A stretch of 64,000 bases of DNA from Streptomyces sp. NBC_00704 (GCF_036226605.1 NZ_CP109000.1:806001-870000); one strand, 5' to 3'. Positions 52,082 to 61,439 are shown, numbered from the stretch's first letter. Notes: generated from the sequence alone by a model not told the origin. A program made the numbers and translations.

Positions 52082-53470
52082 TCAGCCTATGGCGCGCAAC
52101 ATGCCTCGCGCGCGACGGTCCAGTTCGGCGACGTGGAGACCACCGCGCTGCCGGACGGGCGAGATGTCGCTCTGCATGCGGACGATGACGTCGCGGGCTC
52201 GCCCGGACTGGATACCGGCCATGGCGTCGAGTGCTTCGTTCCAGGTCGCGCATGCCTCGTCGAGGCGTCCCTGCTGGACTTGGACTGCGCCGAGGTAGCC
52301 GAGGGTCACGCTGTGGGTACGGGCGAACTGCTGGCGTCGGCGCGTGGCCACGCTGCGCTTGAAGTGGATCTCCGCGTCGCGAGGCTGGCCCATGTCGCGC
52401 AGAGCGCAGGCCGTCTCGTGGGCGAGGGAGGCTTCCTGGAAAAAGCCGACGCGGGCCGGTGCCTCGGTGGCGTCGGCGCGGGCGAGGTCCCGCTCCGCGC
52501 GGCTAATGGCCGCGAGGGTGCCGGCCCGGTCGCCATCGGACGCGAGGGCGCGTGCATGGACGATCGCCAGCAGCGCCTTTTCACGATGGCTGGCCTGGCC
52601 GTAGCGGTCGCGGGACATCGAGGCGTCGGCCAGGGCCAGCGCCCGGCGTGGATGCCCGAGGTCCACGGCCTGGTGGGCGAGGGCGCGCAGGACATGACCA
52701 CCGAGCGGTCCGTCTCCCGCTTCCGCCGCGATGCGGGCGGCAATGGTGAGGTAGCGCTGAGCAGTGCGGTGTTCACTGGCGTCGAAGGCCATCCAACCGG
52801 CGAGGTAAGTCATCTCCGCCACGGCGGAGTACGTGTCGCGGCGAAGCTGATCTGTACGGAATCGGCCGCCAAGCAGCGGTACCGCACCGTCGAGCAGGTG
52901 GCTGGCGAGGGCCTTGCGGCCGGATGCGCCGCCTCGCTGCTGGTCGCGCGCGGAGTAGTAGACCGTGAGGTCGCGGACGTCGTCGACGTCGGCCTGAGTC
53001 ACCGGGCGCGAGGAGGCCGGTCGGCGGTTCGTCGCTGCAGCGGGGGCGGCTGCCCACCACGAGGTTGTGGGCAGGGCAAGGCCGACCGCGGAGTAGGCGG
53101 CGGTGGCCAGCAGCTTGCGTCGGTGCATGTCGAGATCGTCGCTTCCCAGCTCGGCCAGTGCGGTCAGAGGGTCGACGCTCCAGTCGGATCCGGTGTCGGT
53201 CGTGCCTGTCGGCGCTTCTTCCAGCCCGAGGTCGGCCAGGGAGAGGCGGCGGCCGAGTCTGCGGGACAGCGTCTCGCGCAGGATATGCGGCGCTCTGCCA
53301 CTCGGCTTCGTGCCGAGCACCCACATGGAGATGTGCGAGCGGGAGATCGCCTCCAGCTCGCGCACTCCGCACTCCGCGGCCACGCGGGCAACAGCGGCGG
53401 CTGCTTGCGGCTGGGACCAGCCTGCTTCGCGCAGGAGTGCGGCGAGGGCGACGTTTCGTTCACGGGCCAT
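52082..53470 (-). CDS. NsdA-like regulator with TPR region
   Basis: Protein of 462 residues, similar in layout to NsdA, a Streptomyces repressor of sporulation and antibiotic production. The N-terminal HTH-like part (ALAALLREAGWSQPQAAAAV, ISRSHISMWVLGTKPSGRAP) is followed by a Met/Arg-rich hinge, an Ala-rich hydrophobic stretch (AAYSAVGLALPTTSWWAAAP), and TPR-like helical pairs from about 190 to 440. I call it NsdA-like by resemblance, not orthology. It is divergent from the DUF6415-led operon, 189 bp away, which it may regulate. Confidence 0.75.
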   Translation of the reverse strand: MARERNVALAALLREAGWSQPQAAAAVARVAAECGVRELEAISRSHISMWVLGTKPSGRAPHILRETLSRRLGRRLSLADLGLEEAPTGTTDTGSDWSVDPLTALAELGSDDLDMHRRKLLATAAYSAVGLALPTTSWWAAAPAAATNRRPASSRPVTQADVDDVRDLTVYYSARDQQRGGASGRKALASHLLDGAVPLLGGRFRTDQLRRDTYSAVAEMTYLAGWMAFDASEHRTAQRYLTIAARIAAEAGDGPLGGHVLRALAHQAVDLGHPRRALALADASMSRDRYGQASHREKALLAIVHARALASDGDRAGTLAAISRAERDLARADATEAPARVGFFQEASLAHETACALRDMGQPRDAEIHFKRSVATRRRQQFARTHSVTLGYLGAVQVQQGRLDEACATWNEALDAMAGIQSGRARDVIVRMQSDISPVRQRGGLHVAELDRRARGMLRAIG

Positions 53471-53659
53471 GGACTGCCCCTCAGTTCCGAAATGATCTTT
53501 GGCGCCTTTGGCGGCCTTCCCGTCCGCGCAGGCATACCCCTCGGACGGGATTCACGGTTCGCTCAACGTAGCTGCCAGGTCACTCACTTCGCACGCCAGC
53601 CGTCGGCTCCGACCGACGATCTCGGCTCACTTTGGCTTGATCCGAACAGGAGTTGCGTC

Positions 53660-54157
53660 ATGCGCCTTTCGCTGGACCCTCACCGAGACGGCAGCCAGCC
53701 CGTGGGAGAGCGCGGGCGGCGAGCGCCCGTCACTGAGGCGCCGGCGCCGACGCGCGATCACGTGGTGGCCACGTTGGAGACGGTGACGCTGGTGCTGGGC
53801 GAGGATTCGCCACTGCCCGACAGCGCTGCCGATGTGGAGGACCTCGTTCGCCTTCTGCGCGGCCACGTTGCCCAGTTGGGCGCACAGACCGCTCCCGGGA
53901 TTCCCGCCCTGCTGCGCGCGCAGCGGCTCTGCTCCGACAGCGTCCCCGAGGGCTACATGCCGAGCCGGGTGTACCTGGTCAGGCTCGCCGAGGCCACCCA
54001 GGAGCTGATGGCACACGTGGAACGCGGCGGTCCCGGGCCGATCAGCGTGCAGGGCGGGCGGCGTTGGCGGAAGCCCACGGTCAACGTGCTGCGCGGGGCC
54101 GTCTTCGCCCTCGCCCTGGCCTGCCTGGTCTTCGCCGCTTCGGTGCCGCGGACATGA
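53660..54157 (+). CDS. DUF6415-like protein with C-terminal membrane helix
   Basis: Protein of 165 residues. The middle (about 35-130, TLETVTLVLGEDSPLPDSAA, DLVRLLRGHVAQLG, VYLVRLAEATQELMAHVE) resembles the DUF6415 family found in Streptomyces regulatory and natural-product loci. The C-terminus adds a basic patch and a transmembrane helix (AVFALALACLVFAASVP), which I do not regard as usual. It is the first gene of a long co-directional run. Its stop overlaps the next ATG. Confidence 0.65.
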   Translation: MRLSLDPHRDGSQPVGERGRRAPVTEAPAPTRDHVVATLETVTLVLGEDSPLPDSAADVEDLVRLLRGHVAQLGAQTAPGIPALLRAQRLCSDSVPEGYMPSRVYLVRLAEATQELMAHVERGGPGPISVQGGRRWRKPTVNVLRGAVFALALACLVFAASVPRT

Positions 54158-54459
54158 CGGTGACCGGCGCCGTCGTCATCGCTTTGATCCTCGGGCCGAC
54201 GGCCTGGCTGGTGCTTCGCGGCGAGCGGGCGGCCGGCCCTGCACGAGCCGTCGAGGACCTGCCGCCGCCCGGCAACGGTCCCCCTCACCCCGGTGACCAC
54301 CGACCTGCCTTCTACCCACCGTTCCCGGCCGCTGCGGCGGCCCCGAAACCACCCCGGACCCGCGGGGCTCACGGAGATCCACACGATGAAACGGCTTCCG
54401 CGCATCGAGCAGTACGGCCTGATCGGCGACATGCAGACCAGCGCCCACGTCTGCGATGA
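54154..54459 (+). CDS. Small single-pass membrane protein, overlapping the GH15 gene
   Basis: Possible protein of 101 residues: an N-terminal transmembrane helix (TVTGAVVIALILGPTAWLVL) and a Pro/His/Arg-rich tail. It starts on an ATG that overlaps the DUF6415 stop (ATGA) and its last 74 bp overlap the GH15 gene in another frame. The coupling supports translation; the tail composition does not. It could form a membrane pair with the upstream protein. Confidence 0.45.
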   Translation: MTVTGAVVIALILGPTAWLVLRGERAAGPARAVEDLPPPGNGPPHPGDHRPAFYPPFPAAAAAPKPPRTRGAHGDPHDETASAHRAVRPDRRHADQRPRLR

Positions 54460-56230
54460 CGGTTCGATCGACTGGCTGTGCCTGCCCCGCTTCGACTCGT
54501 CGGCCCCGTTCGCGGCCCTGCTCGGTTCGGAGAAGCACGGGGCATGGCGCGTAGCCCCCGCCGCCGCCTGCCAGGAGGGCGCCGCGGTGAGCGCCGAGCG
54601 GCGCTATGTCGGCGAGTCCCTCGTGTTGGAGACGGTGTGGACGACCTCCTCCGGCAGCGTGACGGTCACCGACTTCATGCCGCCGCGCAACGGAGCGCCG
54701 CAGGTGATCCGGATCGTGGAAGGCACGGCCGGTCAGGTCTCCATGGTGTCCGCGCTGCGCGCCCGCCCGGGGTACGGCCGCATCAGTCCGTGGGTCCATG
54801 AGGTGGGCGGACGCATGGTGGCCGAGGGCGGCGAGGACGCGCTGTGGCTGGACACGGCCACCGAGCAGCGGGAGAAGGACGGGGCGATCGTGGGTTCCTT
54901 CACGGTCGCCGTCGGCGACAGCGTGGCCTTCGTGCTGAGCTGGAGTCCGTCCCACGGCTGCGCGCCCGAGATCCCTGAGCCCGAGGCGGCGCTGGAGGCG
55001 ACCCTGGCGTTCTGGGAAGACTGGGCGAGCCAGTGCACCTACACCGGGCCCTACCGCGACGCTGTCCTCCGCTCGCTCATCACCTTGAAGGCGATGACGT
55101 ACGCGCCCAGCGGGGGCATCGTCGCCGCGCCGACCACGTCGCTGCCCGAGGAACTCGGCGGCGAACGGAACTGGGACTACCGCTACACCTGGCTGCGCGA
55201 CGCCTCCACCACCCTGGCCGCACTGCTCGGGTCCGGCTTCCGCCAGGAGGCCGACTCCTTCCGCCGGTGGCTCCTGCGGGCGGCGGCCGGCGATCCGGAG
55301 AACCTGCAGATCATGTACGGCATCACCGGCCAGCGGGACCTGTCGGAGCGGGAGTTGGGATGGCTGCCCGGATACGAGAACTCGTCACCGGTCCGGATCG
55401 GCAACGGCGCGGCCGACCAGGTGCAGCTCGACGTCTACGGCTACGTGATCGAGACCCTCTACCTCGCGCACGCGAGCGGCGTCGCACCGTGCGGGGACAC
55501 CGCGGTCCTCCACCAGCGGCTCGTTGAACACCTGGCCGAGCGGTGGCAGATGCCCGACGAGGGGATCTGGGAAGTCCGCGGAGAGCGGCGGCACTTCGTC
55601 CACTCCAAGATCATGACCTGGGTGGCCGTCGACCGCACCATCCGCCTGGTCGAGGCCGGCGCCATGGAAGCCGACCTGTTCGCGCTGATCGAGCTGCGCG
55701 AGGCCATCCACCACGACGTGTGCACGCGCGGCTTCGACGCCGAGCGCAACACCTTCACCCAGTCCTACGGATCGCAGGAGGTTGATGCCGCCCTGCTGCT
55801 GATCCCCCGGGTGGGCTTCCTACCGCCGGACGACCCGCGCGTGGTCGGAACGGTGGAAGCGGTGCGCCGGGATCTGTCCACCCCCGAGGGCTTCGTGCAC
55901 CGGTACCGGACCGCCGGGAAGCGCACCGGGATCGACGGCCTGACCGGTAACGAGGGGACCTTCCTCCTCTGCTCGTTCATGATGGTCGACGCGCTCGCCC
56001 TGACCGGCCGCCTGGACGAAGCCCACGCCCTGTTCAGCCGACTGCTGGCCCTGCGCACCGACCTCGGCCTGCTCGCCGAGGAGTACGACCCCACCACCGG
56101 GCGGCAGCTGGGCAACTTCCCGCAGGCGTACAGCCACATCGGGGTCATCGGATCCGCGCTCCTGCTGCAGCAGTTCGGCGCGGGTGCGCCTGCGGCGGAG
56201 GCGGACGTCCTCGTGGCGGCGAGTGCCTGA
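54386..56230 (+). CDS. Glycoside hydrolase family 15 protein
   Basis: Cytoplasmic GH15 enzyme of 614 residues (glucoamylase/trehalase/dextran-glucosidase type). The N-terminal beta domain begins RIEQYGLIGDMQTSAHVCDD and GSIDWLCLPRFDS; the (alpha/alpha)6 barrel has ERNWDYRYTWLRDASTTLAA, which holds substrate residues, and the general-acid region GIWEVRGERRHFVHSKIMTW. The family inverts alpha-glucosidic bonds; the short form without signal peptide suggests intracellular trehalose or maltodextrin. ATG 54386 opens the family start. It overlaps cvnA by TGATG, an odd pairing of a sugar hydrolase with a signalling operon. Confidence 0.92.
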   Translation: MKRLPRIEQYGLIGDMQTSAHVCDDGSIDWLCLPRFDSSAPFAALLGSEKHGAWRVAPAAACQEGAAVSAERRYVGESLVLETVWTTSSGSVTVTDFMPPRNGAPQVIRIVEGTAGQVSMVSALRARPGYGRISPWVHEVGGRMVAEGGEDALWLDTATEQREKDGAIVGSFTVAVGDSVAFVLSWSPSHGCAPEIPEPEAALEATLAFWEDWASQCTYTGPYRDAVLRSLITLKAMTYAPSGGIVAAPTTSLPEELGGERNWDYRYTWLRDASTTLAALLGSGFRQEADSFRRWLLRAAAGDPENLQIMYGITGQRDLSERELGWLPGYENSSPVRIGNGAADQVQLDVYGYVIETLYLAHASGVAPCGDTAVLHQRLVEHLAERWQMPDEGIWEVRGERRHFVHSKIMTWVAVDRTIRLVEAGAMEADLFALIELREAIHHDVCTRGFDAERNTFTQSYGSQEVDAALLLIPRVGFLPPDDPRVVGTVEAVRRDLSTPEGFVHRYRTAGKRTGIDGLTGNEGTFLLCSFMMVDALALTGRLDEAHALFSRLLALRTDLGLLAEEYDPTTGRQLGNFPQAYSHIGVIGSALLLQQFGAGAPAAEADVLVAASA

Positions 56231-57690
56231 TGAACACGCTCGCCATCACCACACTCGTCCTGCTCACCCTCGCGGCCGTCGTCGCCGTGGCAGCGGTCTG
56301 GGTCACCCGTCGCCGCTGGCTCGCGGCACGGCAGCAGGCACTTCTCCTGGCCCGCGAGCAGCAGGCCACCGAGCAGGCTCTGGACCGGCTGGTCCACGAG
56401 GTGCTGCCGCAGATCCACAAGGTCGGCGGCCGGGCTGCTCCGCCTGTTCTGTCGCCGGAGCTGACCGGCACCGCGGTCGGCGAGCGGCTGGAGCTCGCGG
56501 TCAAGGCCACCGCCGGCCTCGCCCAGGCCATCGTCCGTGACATCCAGTACGCCGCGCACCAGGAGATCGAACAGGTCAAAACGCGCGGAGCGGAGGAGCT
56601 GCGCCGTGCGCACACCGACGCGCAAGCGCAGATCGCCCGCGTGCAGGCGAACGCCGTGCGGTCGACCGAGGCCGCGGTGCGCAGCGTGTCTTCGGCGCTG
56701 GTGGGAATGGCCGCCCGGACCAGCCGCAGGGTCAGCGAGGGGGTCCGGGCGCACCAGGACGACGCCGCCTTCGAGACGCTGACCGGGATCGACCGCACCG
56801 TCCAGCAGACGCTGCTGGTCGCGCAGGGCTGGACGGTCCTGGCCGGCGGCAAGCTGACCCGGCACTGGACCACCACGACCCTGACCGATGTGGTGCGGGC
56901 CGCGATGGGCTACGTCGAGGACTACCAGCGCGTGGCACCGCAGGAGCTGCCCCTCGCGGTGAAGACCCGTGTCGTCGGGCCCGTAGTGCACACCCTCGCC
57001 CTCCTGCTGGACAACGCGCTGCGGTTCTCCCCGCCGCAGTCCCGCGTCCACGTCTCCTTCGAGCAGGGCCACCACGGGGTCACCGTCATCGTGGACGACA
57101 GCGGCCTGCAGATGACGCCGGAGCAGCTCGACGAGGCACGGGACGTCCTCACCGGCCAGCGCACCGACGACATCACGCAGCTCGGCGCCCTGCCCAAAAC
57201 CGGTTTCCGGGTCGCCGCCGCTCTCGCTCGCGCCTACGGCTTCCGGGTCGACGTCCAGGCCCCCAACGCGCTGCTGGGCACCCGCGCGCTCCTCACCCTG
57301 CCCCAGGACCTCCTCACCACCGTGGCCGAGGCCGCACCCGCACCCGCGCTGTCGGCGGACAGCGTCCCGCAAGGCGCGCTCGCCCCCGTCCCGGAGAGCC
57401 GCCTGGCACTGGCCCCGCCCGCGCGAGGACCGCAGCCCGTCGCCGTACCGGCACACCCGCCGGCAGAGGAGCGCCTCGATGCGCCGGCCGCTGCCGGGAC
57501 GACGGCCAGCGGGCTGACGCGGCGCAACCGGCGCGGCACCCCGGCACCTGCTCCAGCCCGCCGCCCGGCCAATGCGGAGCCGGGACGCGCGAGCGTGATC
57601 GCCTCCTGGGCCCGCGGCACCCAGGCGGCACGCGCCGAACTTGACGCCGCCCCCTCCCTGACCCCTGACGAGCAAGGACACGAGGCATGA
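56230..57690 (+). CDS. cvnA: Conservon 2 sensor-kinase-like CvnA, short form
   Basis: Membrane protein of 486 residues with one N-terminal helix (about 4-27), then a long helical, Ala/Gln/Glu-rich cytoplasmic coiled region (about 30-170) and a GHKL ATPase (LALLLDNALRFSPPQSRVHV, VDDSGLQMTPEQL). It lacks the extracellular nitrate-type sensor seen in the first conservon, and the G-box is weak (LGALPKTGFRVAAALARAYG), so ATP binding may be poor. The end is a Pro/Ala-rich disordered tail. It is coupled both to GH15 upstream and to cvnB downstream (ATGA). Confidence 0.88.
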   Translation: MNTLAITTLVLLTLAAVVAVAAVWVTRRRWLAARQQALLLAREQQATEQALDRLVHEVLPQIHKVGGRAAPPVLSPELTGTAVGERLELAVKATAGLAQAIVRDIQYAAHQEIEQVKTRGAEELRRAHTDAQAQIARVQANAVRSTEAAVRSVSSALVGMAARTSRRVSEGVRAHQDDAAFETLTGIDRTVQQTLLVAQGWTVLAGGKLTRHWTTTTLTDVVRAAMGYVEDYQRVAPQELPLAVKTRVVGPVVHTLALLLDNALRFSPPQSRVHVSFEQGHHGVTVIVDDSGLQMTPEQLDEARDVLTGQRTDDITQLGALPKTGFRVAAALARAYGFRVDVQAPNALLGTRALLTLPQDLLTTVAEAAPAPALSADSVPQGALAPVPESRLALAPPARGPQPVAVPAHPPAEERLDAPAAAGTTASGLTRRNRRGTPAPAPARRPANAEPGRASVIASWARGTQAARAELDAAPSLTPDEQGHEA

Positions 57691-58097
57691 GCGAGAAGAA
57701 CATCGGCTGGTTCCTGGAGCGCCTGGAGGAGACCGACGGCGTGGAGTACGCCGTGCTCGTCGCGGCCGACGGCATGAGCCCGGACTACACGCCCCGCCTC
57801 CCGCAGGAGCAGGCGGAGAAGATCGCCGCCATCACCTCGACGCTGTGGGCGGCGTCACGGGCCTACGACCACGAGACCGGCGGCGGGGGCGTGCGCCAGT
57901 TCGTCATGGAGTCGGTCGACCACATCTCCCTGCTCGTCCCGGCCGGGGAGAACACGATGCTCGCCGTCCGCACCAGCAGCCCCAACGTCGACGTCGGCGT
58001 GATCAGCGAGGCCGCCCTGCGGCTGGCGGGAAGCGTCGGCGATCATCTGGGCGTCAAGACCCGGGTGACCAGCGGCGTGGAAGCACCGCCGGCATGA
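57687..58097 (+). CDS. cvnB: Conservon 2 roadblock/LC7 protein CvnB
   Basis: Roadblock/LC7 protein of 136 residues. It begins SEKNIGWFLERLEETDGVEY and has AAITSTLWAASRAYDHETGG and GGGVRQFVMESVDH, more divergent than the two CvnBs of conservon 1. Start and stop both overlap neighbours by ATGA, so stoichiometric translation with CvnA and CvnC is expected. Confidence 0.9.
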   Translation: MSEKNIGWFLERLEETDGVEYAVLVAADGMSPDYTPRLPQEQAEKIAAITSTLWAASRAYDHETGGGGVRQFVMESVDHISLLVPAGENTMLAVRTSSPNVDVGVISEAALRLAGSVGDHLGVKTRVTSGVEAPPA

Positions 58098-58450
58098 GCA
58101 GGCCGCGGCAGGATCCCGACCTGGTCAGGCCCTACGTCCGCACGGGCGGACGTACCCGCCCCAGCACGGACGTGCGTCTGGAGAGCGTGGTCTTCGCCGC
58201 GACCGGCACACACCCCGGACTTAATGCCGACGGACGCCGCCTGCTGGCTCTGTTCGCCGGCTCCCGCGGCGGCGGTCTGGCCGTCGCCGAGATCGCCTCC
58301 GAACTCGCTCTGCCGCCCTCGACCACCCGCATCCTCGTCGCCGACCTCATCGGACTCGGGCTGATGACCCTCGCCCAGGCCCACGACGCCGAACGCCCTC
58401 CCGCCTCACTGATCGAAAGGGTCCTTCATGGCCTCCGCGCTCACGCCTGA
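58094..58450 (+). CDS. cvnC: Conservon 2 CvnC (DUF742)
   Basis: DUF742 protein of 118 residues with the hallmark DLVRPYVRTGGRTRP (about 9-23), a winged-helix-like middle (VAEIASELALPPSTTRILVADL) and the usual ERVLHGLRAHA end. It overlaps cvnB by ATGA, and its last 23 bp overlap the start of cvnD. Confidence 0.9.
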   Translation: MSRPRQDPDLVRPYVRTGGRTRPSTDVRLESVVFAATGTHPGLNADGRRLLALFAGSRGGGLAVAEIASELALPPSTTRILVADLIGLGLMTLAQAHDAERPPASLIERVLHGLRAHA

Positions 58451-59018
58451 CCGGTTCGTCGCGCCGACGGTGACGGCGACCGCGAAGATCGTGGTCGCCG
58501 GAGCCTTCGGCGTGGGCAAGACCACGTTCGTCGGCAGCGTCTCCGAAGTGCCGCCCGTGCACATGGAAGAGACCATCACCCGGGCCAGCGCTCTGGTCGA
58601 CGACCTGGCCCGCACGCCGGAGAAGTCCACCACCACCGTCGGCGTCGACTTCGGGCGCAAGCACCTCGGCGACGACCTGGTGCTGTACCTGTTCGGCACC
58701 CCGGGCCAGGCCCGGTTCCGGTTCCTGTGGGAGGAGCTGATCGTCGGCGCCCTCGGCGCCCTGGTCCTGGTCGACCCCCGCGACCTCGATGCCTCCCACG
58801 AGATCCTCACCCTCCTCGAAGAGGCCGAAGTGGCGTACGCGGTCGCGGTCAACCAGTTCGACGGCGCACCCCTCTACCCGCTCGCCGAGATCCACGAGGC
58901 GCTCGTCCTGGAGGGAAACACCCCGCTGAGCGTGTGCGACGCCCGCGAGCGGGCGTCGTGCATGCAGGCCCTGATCCAGCTCACCGAATACCTCGCACGT
59001 CTGGAGCCCCGACCGTGA
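58428..59018 (+). CDS. cvnD: Conservon 2 small GTPase CvnD
   Basis: Ras-like GTPase of 196 residues. P-loop GAFGVGKTTFVG (about 25-36), G2/G3 region STTTVGVDFGR and LFGTPGQARFRFLWEEL, and VNQFDGAP at the guanine-specificity position. It begins inside cvnC and ends on a GTGA overlap with the CYP157-like P450, which fixes the order A-B-C-D-E known from conservons. Confidence 0.93.
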   Translation: MASALTPDRFVAPTVTATAKIVVAGAFGVGKTTFVGSVSEVPPVHMEETITRASALVDDLARTPEKSTTTVGVDFGRKHLGDDLVLYLFGTPGQARFRFLWEELIVGALGALVLVDPRDLDASHEILTLLEEAEVAYAVAVNQFDGAPLYPLAEIHEALVLEGNTPLSVCDARERASCMQALIQLTEYLARLEPRP

Positions 59019-60193
59019 GCACCGCGCCCCTTCGCATCTCCCTGTACGAGCCGGACTTCGCCCAAGACCCGCACGCCTTCTACCGGCGTATGCGCGAGCA
59101 GTTCGGTCCCCTGGTCCCGGTGGACCTGGCGCCCGGCGTGCCCGCCACGCTGGTCGTCGGCTATGAGGCGGCCCGCCGTATCCTCGGCGACCCGCAGCGC
59201 TTCCCTGCCGACCCGCGCCGGTGGCAGACCACCGTCCCGGACGCCTGCCCCATCCGGCCGATGATGGAGTACCGGCCCAACGCGCTGCGCTCCGCCGGCG
59301 CCGAGCACGCCCGCTACCGGGCCGCGAACACCGCCGCGTTGCAGGCCGTCGACCAGCACGCGCTGCGCGATCACGTCGAGGAGGTCGCTGCCCAGACCAT
59401 CAGCGTCTTCGCTGCCGAGGGGAAGGCCGACCTGCTGGCCCAGTACGCCTGGCCGCTCGCCTTCAACACGCTCAGCCACCTGCTCGGCTGCCCCGACGAG
59501 GTCGGGCGACGGATCGCGGACGGCATGTCCAAGATCTTCGACGGGGTCAACGCCTCCATCGGCAACCAGATCCTCGCCCAAGCCGTCACCGACCTCGTCT
59601 CCCGGCGCCGGGCGCATCCCGGCGACGACGTGACCAGCAGGCTCCTCGTCCACGTCGCGCGGCTGAACGACATGGAGATGGGCCAGCAGCTCATCACCCT
59701 CTACGGCGCGGGCATCGAACCGCTGACCAACCTGATCACCAACACCCTCCTGGAGATGCTCACCAACCCGGATTTCTCCGGGGACCTGCACGCCGGCGAC
59801 GCCTCCGTCCGCGAAGCCCTGGACACGGTGCTGTACCGCGACCCCCCGCTCGCGAACTTCTCCATGAGCTACCCGCCCCGGCCTGCCGACGTCGGCGGCT
59901 ACCTGCTCCCGGCCGACGAGCCGGTGGTCATCAGCTACGCCGCCTGCAACAACGACCCCGATCTCGGCGGGCGCACGCCGCTGGGCAACCGCGCCCACCT
60001 CGCCTGGGGCGCTGGCCCGCACAGCTGCCCGGCCAGCTCTCACGCCTACCTCATCGCCGAGGCCGCCATCCTCCACATCCTCGACGCCCTGCCCGAAATG
60101 GACCTCGCCACCCGCCGCGAGGACCTCACCTGGCGCCCCGGCCCCTTCCACCGGTCCCTGGTGACCCTCCCGGTCACCTTCCCCACCAGCTGA
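59015..60193 (+). CDS. cvnE: CYP157-like cytochrome P450 lacking ExxR
   Basis: P450 of 392 residues. The haem-thiolate loop is AWGAGPHSCPASSHAYLIAE (Cys near 339), but the K-helix reads ALDTVLYRDPP where P450s have ExxR before the DPP, so both the Glu and the Arg are missing. This is the reported peculiarity of the CYP157 family, which occurs in Streptomyces conservons. The I-helix is also atypical (YGAGIEPLTNL). Its substrate is unknown; it may not be a standard monooxygenase. GTG 59015 overlaps cvnD, and a second P450 follows after 13 bp. Confidence 0.9.
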   Translation: MSTAPLRISLYEPDFAQDPHAFYRRMREQFGPLVPVDLAPGVPATLVVGYEAARRILGDPQRFPADPRRWQTTVPDACPIRPMMEYRPNALRSAGAEHARYRAANTAALQAVDQHALRDHVEEVAAQTISVFAAEGKADLLAQYAWPLAFNTLSHLLGCPDEVGRRIADGMSKIFDGVNASIGNQILAQAVTDLVSRRRAHPGDDVTSRLLVHVARLNDMEMGQQLITLYGAGIEPLTNLITNTLLEMLTNPDFSGDLHAGDASVREALDTVLYRDPPLANFSMSYPPRPADVGGYLLPADEPVVISYAACNNDPDLGGRTPLGNRAHLAWGAGPHSCPASSHAYLIAEAAILHILDALPEMDLATRREDLTWRPGPFHRSLVTLPVTFPTS

Positions 60194-60206
60194 AAGAGAC
60201 CCCGAC

Positions 60207-61439
60207 GTGCCCGAACAGCAGATACTCGTCCTCGACCCCACCGGCAGCGACCCGGACGCCGAACACCAGGCCCTGCGCGAGCGCGGCCCCGCCACCCTCG
60301 TGGACATCCTCGGCGTGCGCGCCTGGTCCGTCTCCGACCCGGCTCTCCTGAAGGAACTGCTCACCAGTAAGGACGTCTCCAAGGACGGCCGCGCCCACTG
60401 GCCGGCCTTCGCCGAGACCGTCCCCACCTGGCCGCTGGCCCTGTGGGTCGCGGTGGAGAACATGTTCACCGCCTACGGCGCCAACCACAGCCGCCTGCGC
60501 CGCATGGTCGCCCCCGCCCTCTCCGCCCGCCGCACCGCCGCCCTCCAGACGGGCATCGAGACCCTGGTCACCGGGCTGCTCGACGACCTCGACGCCCTCC
60601 CGGCCGGGGAAAGTTCCGACCTGCGCGAGCACCTCGCCTACCCGCTGCCGATCGCCGTCATCGGACAGCTCATGGGCGTCCCCGCCGACCAGCGCGCCGA
60701 GTTCCGCACCGTGGTCGACAACGTCTTCGCCACCCACCTCACCGCCGAGGAACAGGCGGCCAACACCGCCGCCCTCTACGGCCTGCTGGACGCCCTCATC
60801 GCCACCAAGCGGACCAGGCCCGACGAGGACACGACCTCGCTGCTGATCGCCACCCGCGACGAGGAAGGCGACGGTTCCGCCCTCAGCGACGCCGAACTGC
60901 GCGACACGCTCCTGCTGATGATCAGCGCCGGGTACGAGACCACTGTCAACGTCATCGACCAGGCCCTCACCACCCTGCTGTCCGACCCGGAGCAGCTCGC
61001 CCACGTCCGGGACGGACGGTGCACCTGGCAGGACATCGTCGAGGAGACCCTGCGGCACGAGCCCGCGGTCAAGCACCTGCCCCTGCGCTACGCCCTCACC
61101 GACATCCCGCTCCCCGACGGGCAGACCATCCGGTCCGGCGACGCCGTCCTCGCCTCCTACGCCGCCGCCAACCGACACCCCGGCCTGCACCAGGACGCCG
61201 ACCAGTTCGACGCCACCCGGATCAGCAAGGAGCACCTCGCCTTCGGGCACGGCGTCCACTTCTGCCTCGGTGCCCCGCTGGCCCGCCTCGAAGTCGCCAC
61301 GGCACTGCGCCTGTTCTTCGAGCGCTTCCCCGACGCCCAGCTCGCCACCAAGCGCGAAGACCTGCAGCGCCTACCGAGCCTCATCAGCAACGGACACACC
61401 AGCGTCCCCGTCCTGCTGCGCCCCACGACGACCGACTGA
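60207..61439 (+). CDS. cvnF: Cytochrome P450, conservon partner
   Basis: P450 of 410 residues with complete motifs: I-helix ISAGYETTVN, K-helix ExxR in VEETLRHEP, and haem loop FGHGVHFCLGAPLARLE (Cys near 357). It resembles the CYP154/CYP105-like actinobacterial class that needs separate ferredoxin and reductase, which are not encoded here. Conservons often contain a CYP157-CYP154 pair; I infer that pairing by position. GTG 60207 follows AAAGAGA. Confidence 0.92.
   Translation: MPEQQILVLDPTGSDPDAEHQALRERGPATLVDILGVRAWSVSDPALLKELLTSKDVSKDGRAHWPAFAETVPTWPLALWVAVENMFTAYGANHSRLRRMVAPALSARRTAALQTGIETLVTGLLDDLDALPAGESSDLREHLAYPLPIAVIGQLMGVPADQRAEFRTVVDNVFATHLTAEEQAANTAALYGLLDALIATKRTRPDEDTTSLLIATRDEEGDGSALSDAELRDTLLLMISAGYETTVNVIDQALTTLLSDPEQLAHVRDGRCTWQDIVEETLRHEPAVKHLPLRYALTDIPLPDGQTIRSGDAVLASYAAANRHPGLHQDADQFDATRISKEHLAFGHGVHFCLGAPLARLEVATALRLFFERFPDAQLATKREDLQRLPSLISNGHTSVPVLLRPTTTD

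Noticed and set aside
51443..53600. A long plus-strand frame upstream of the DUF6415 gene
   Set aside because: It is antisense to the TrmO and NsdA-like genes; only the part from ATG 53660 looks like protein.
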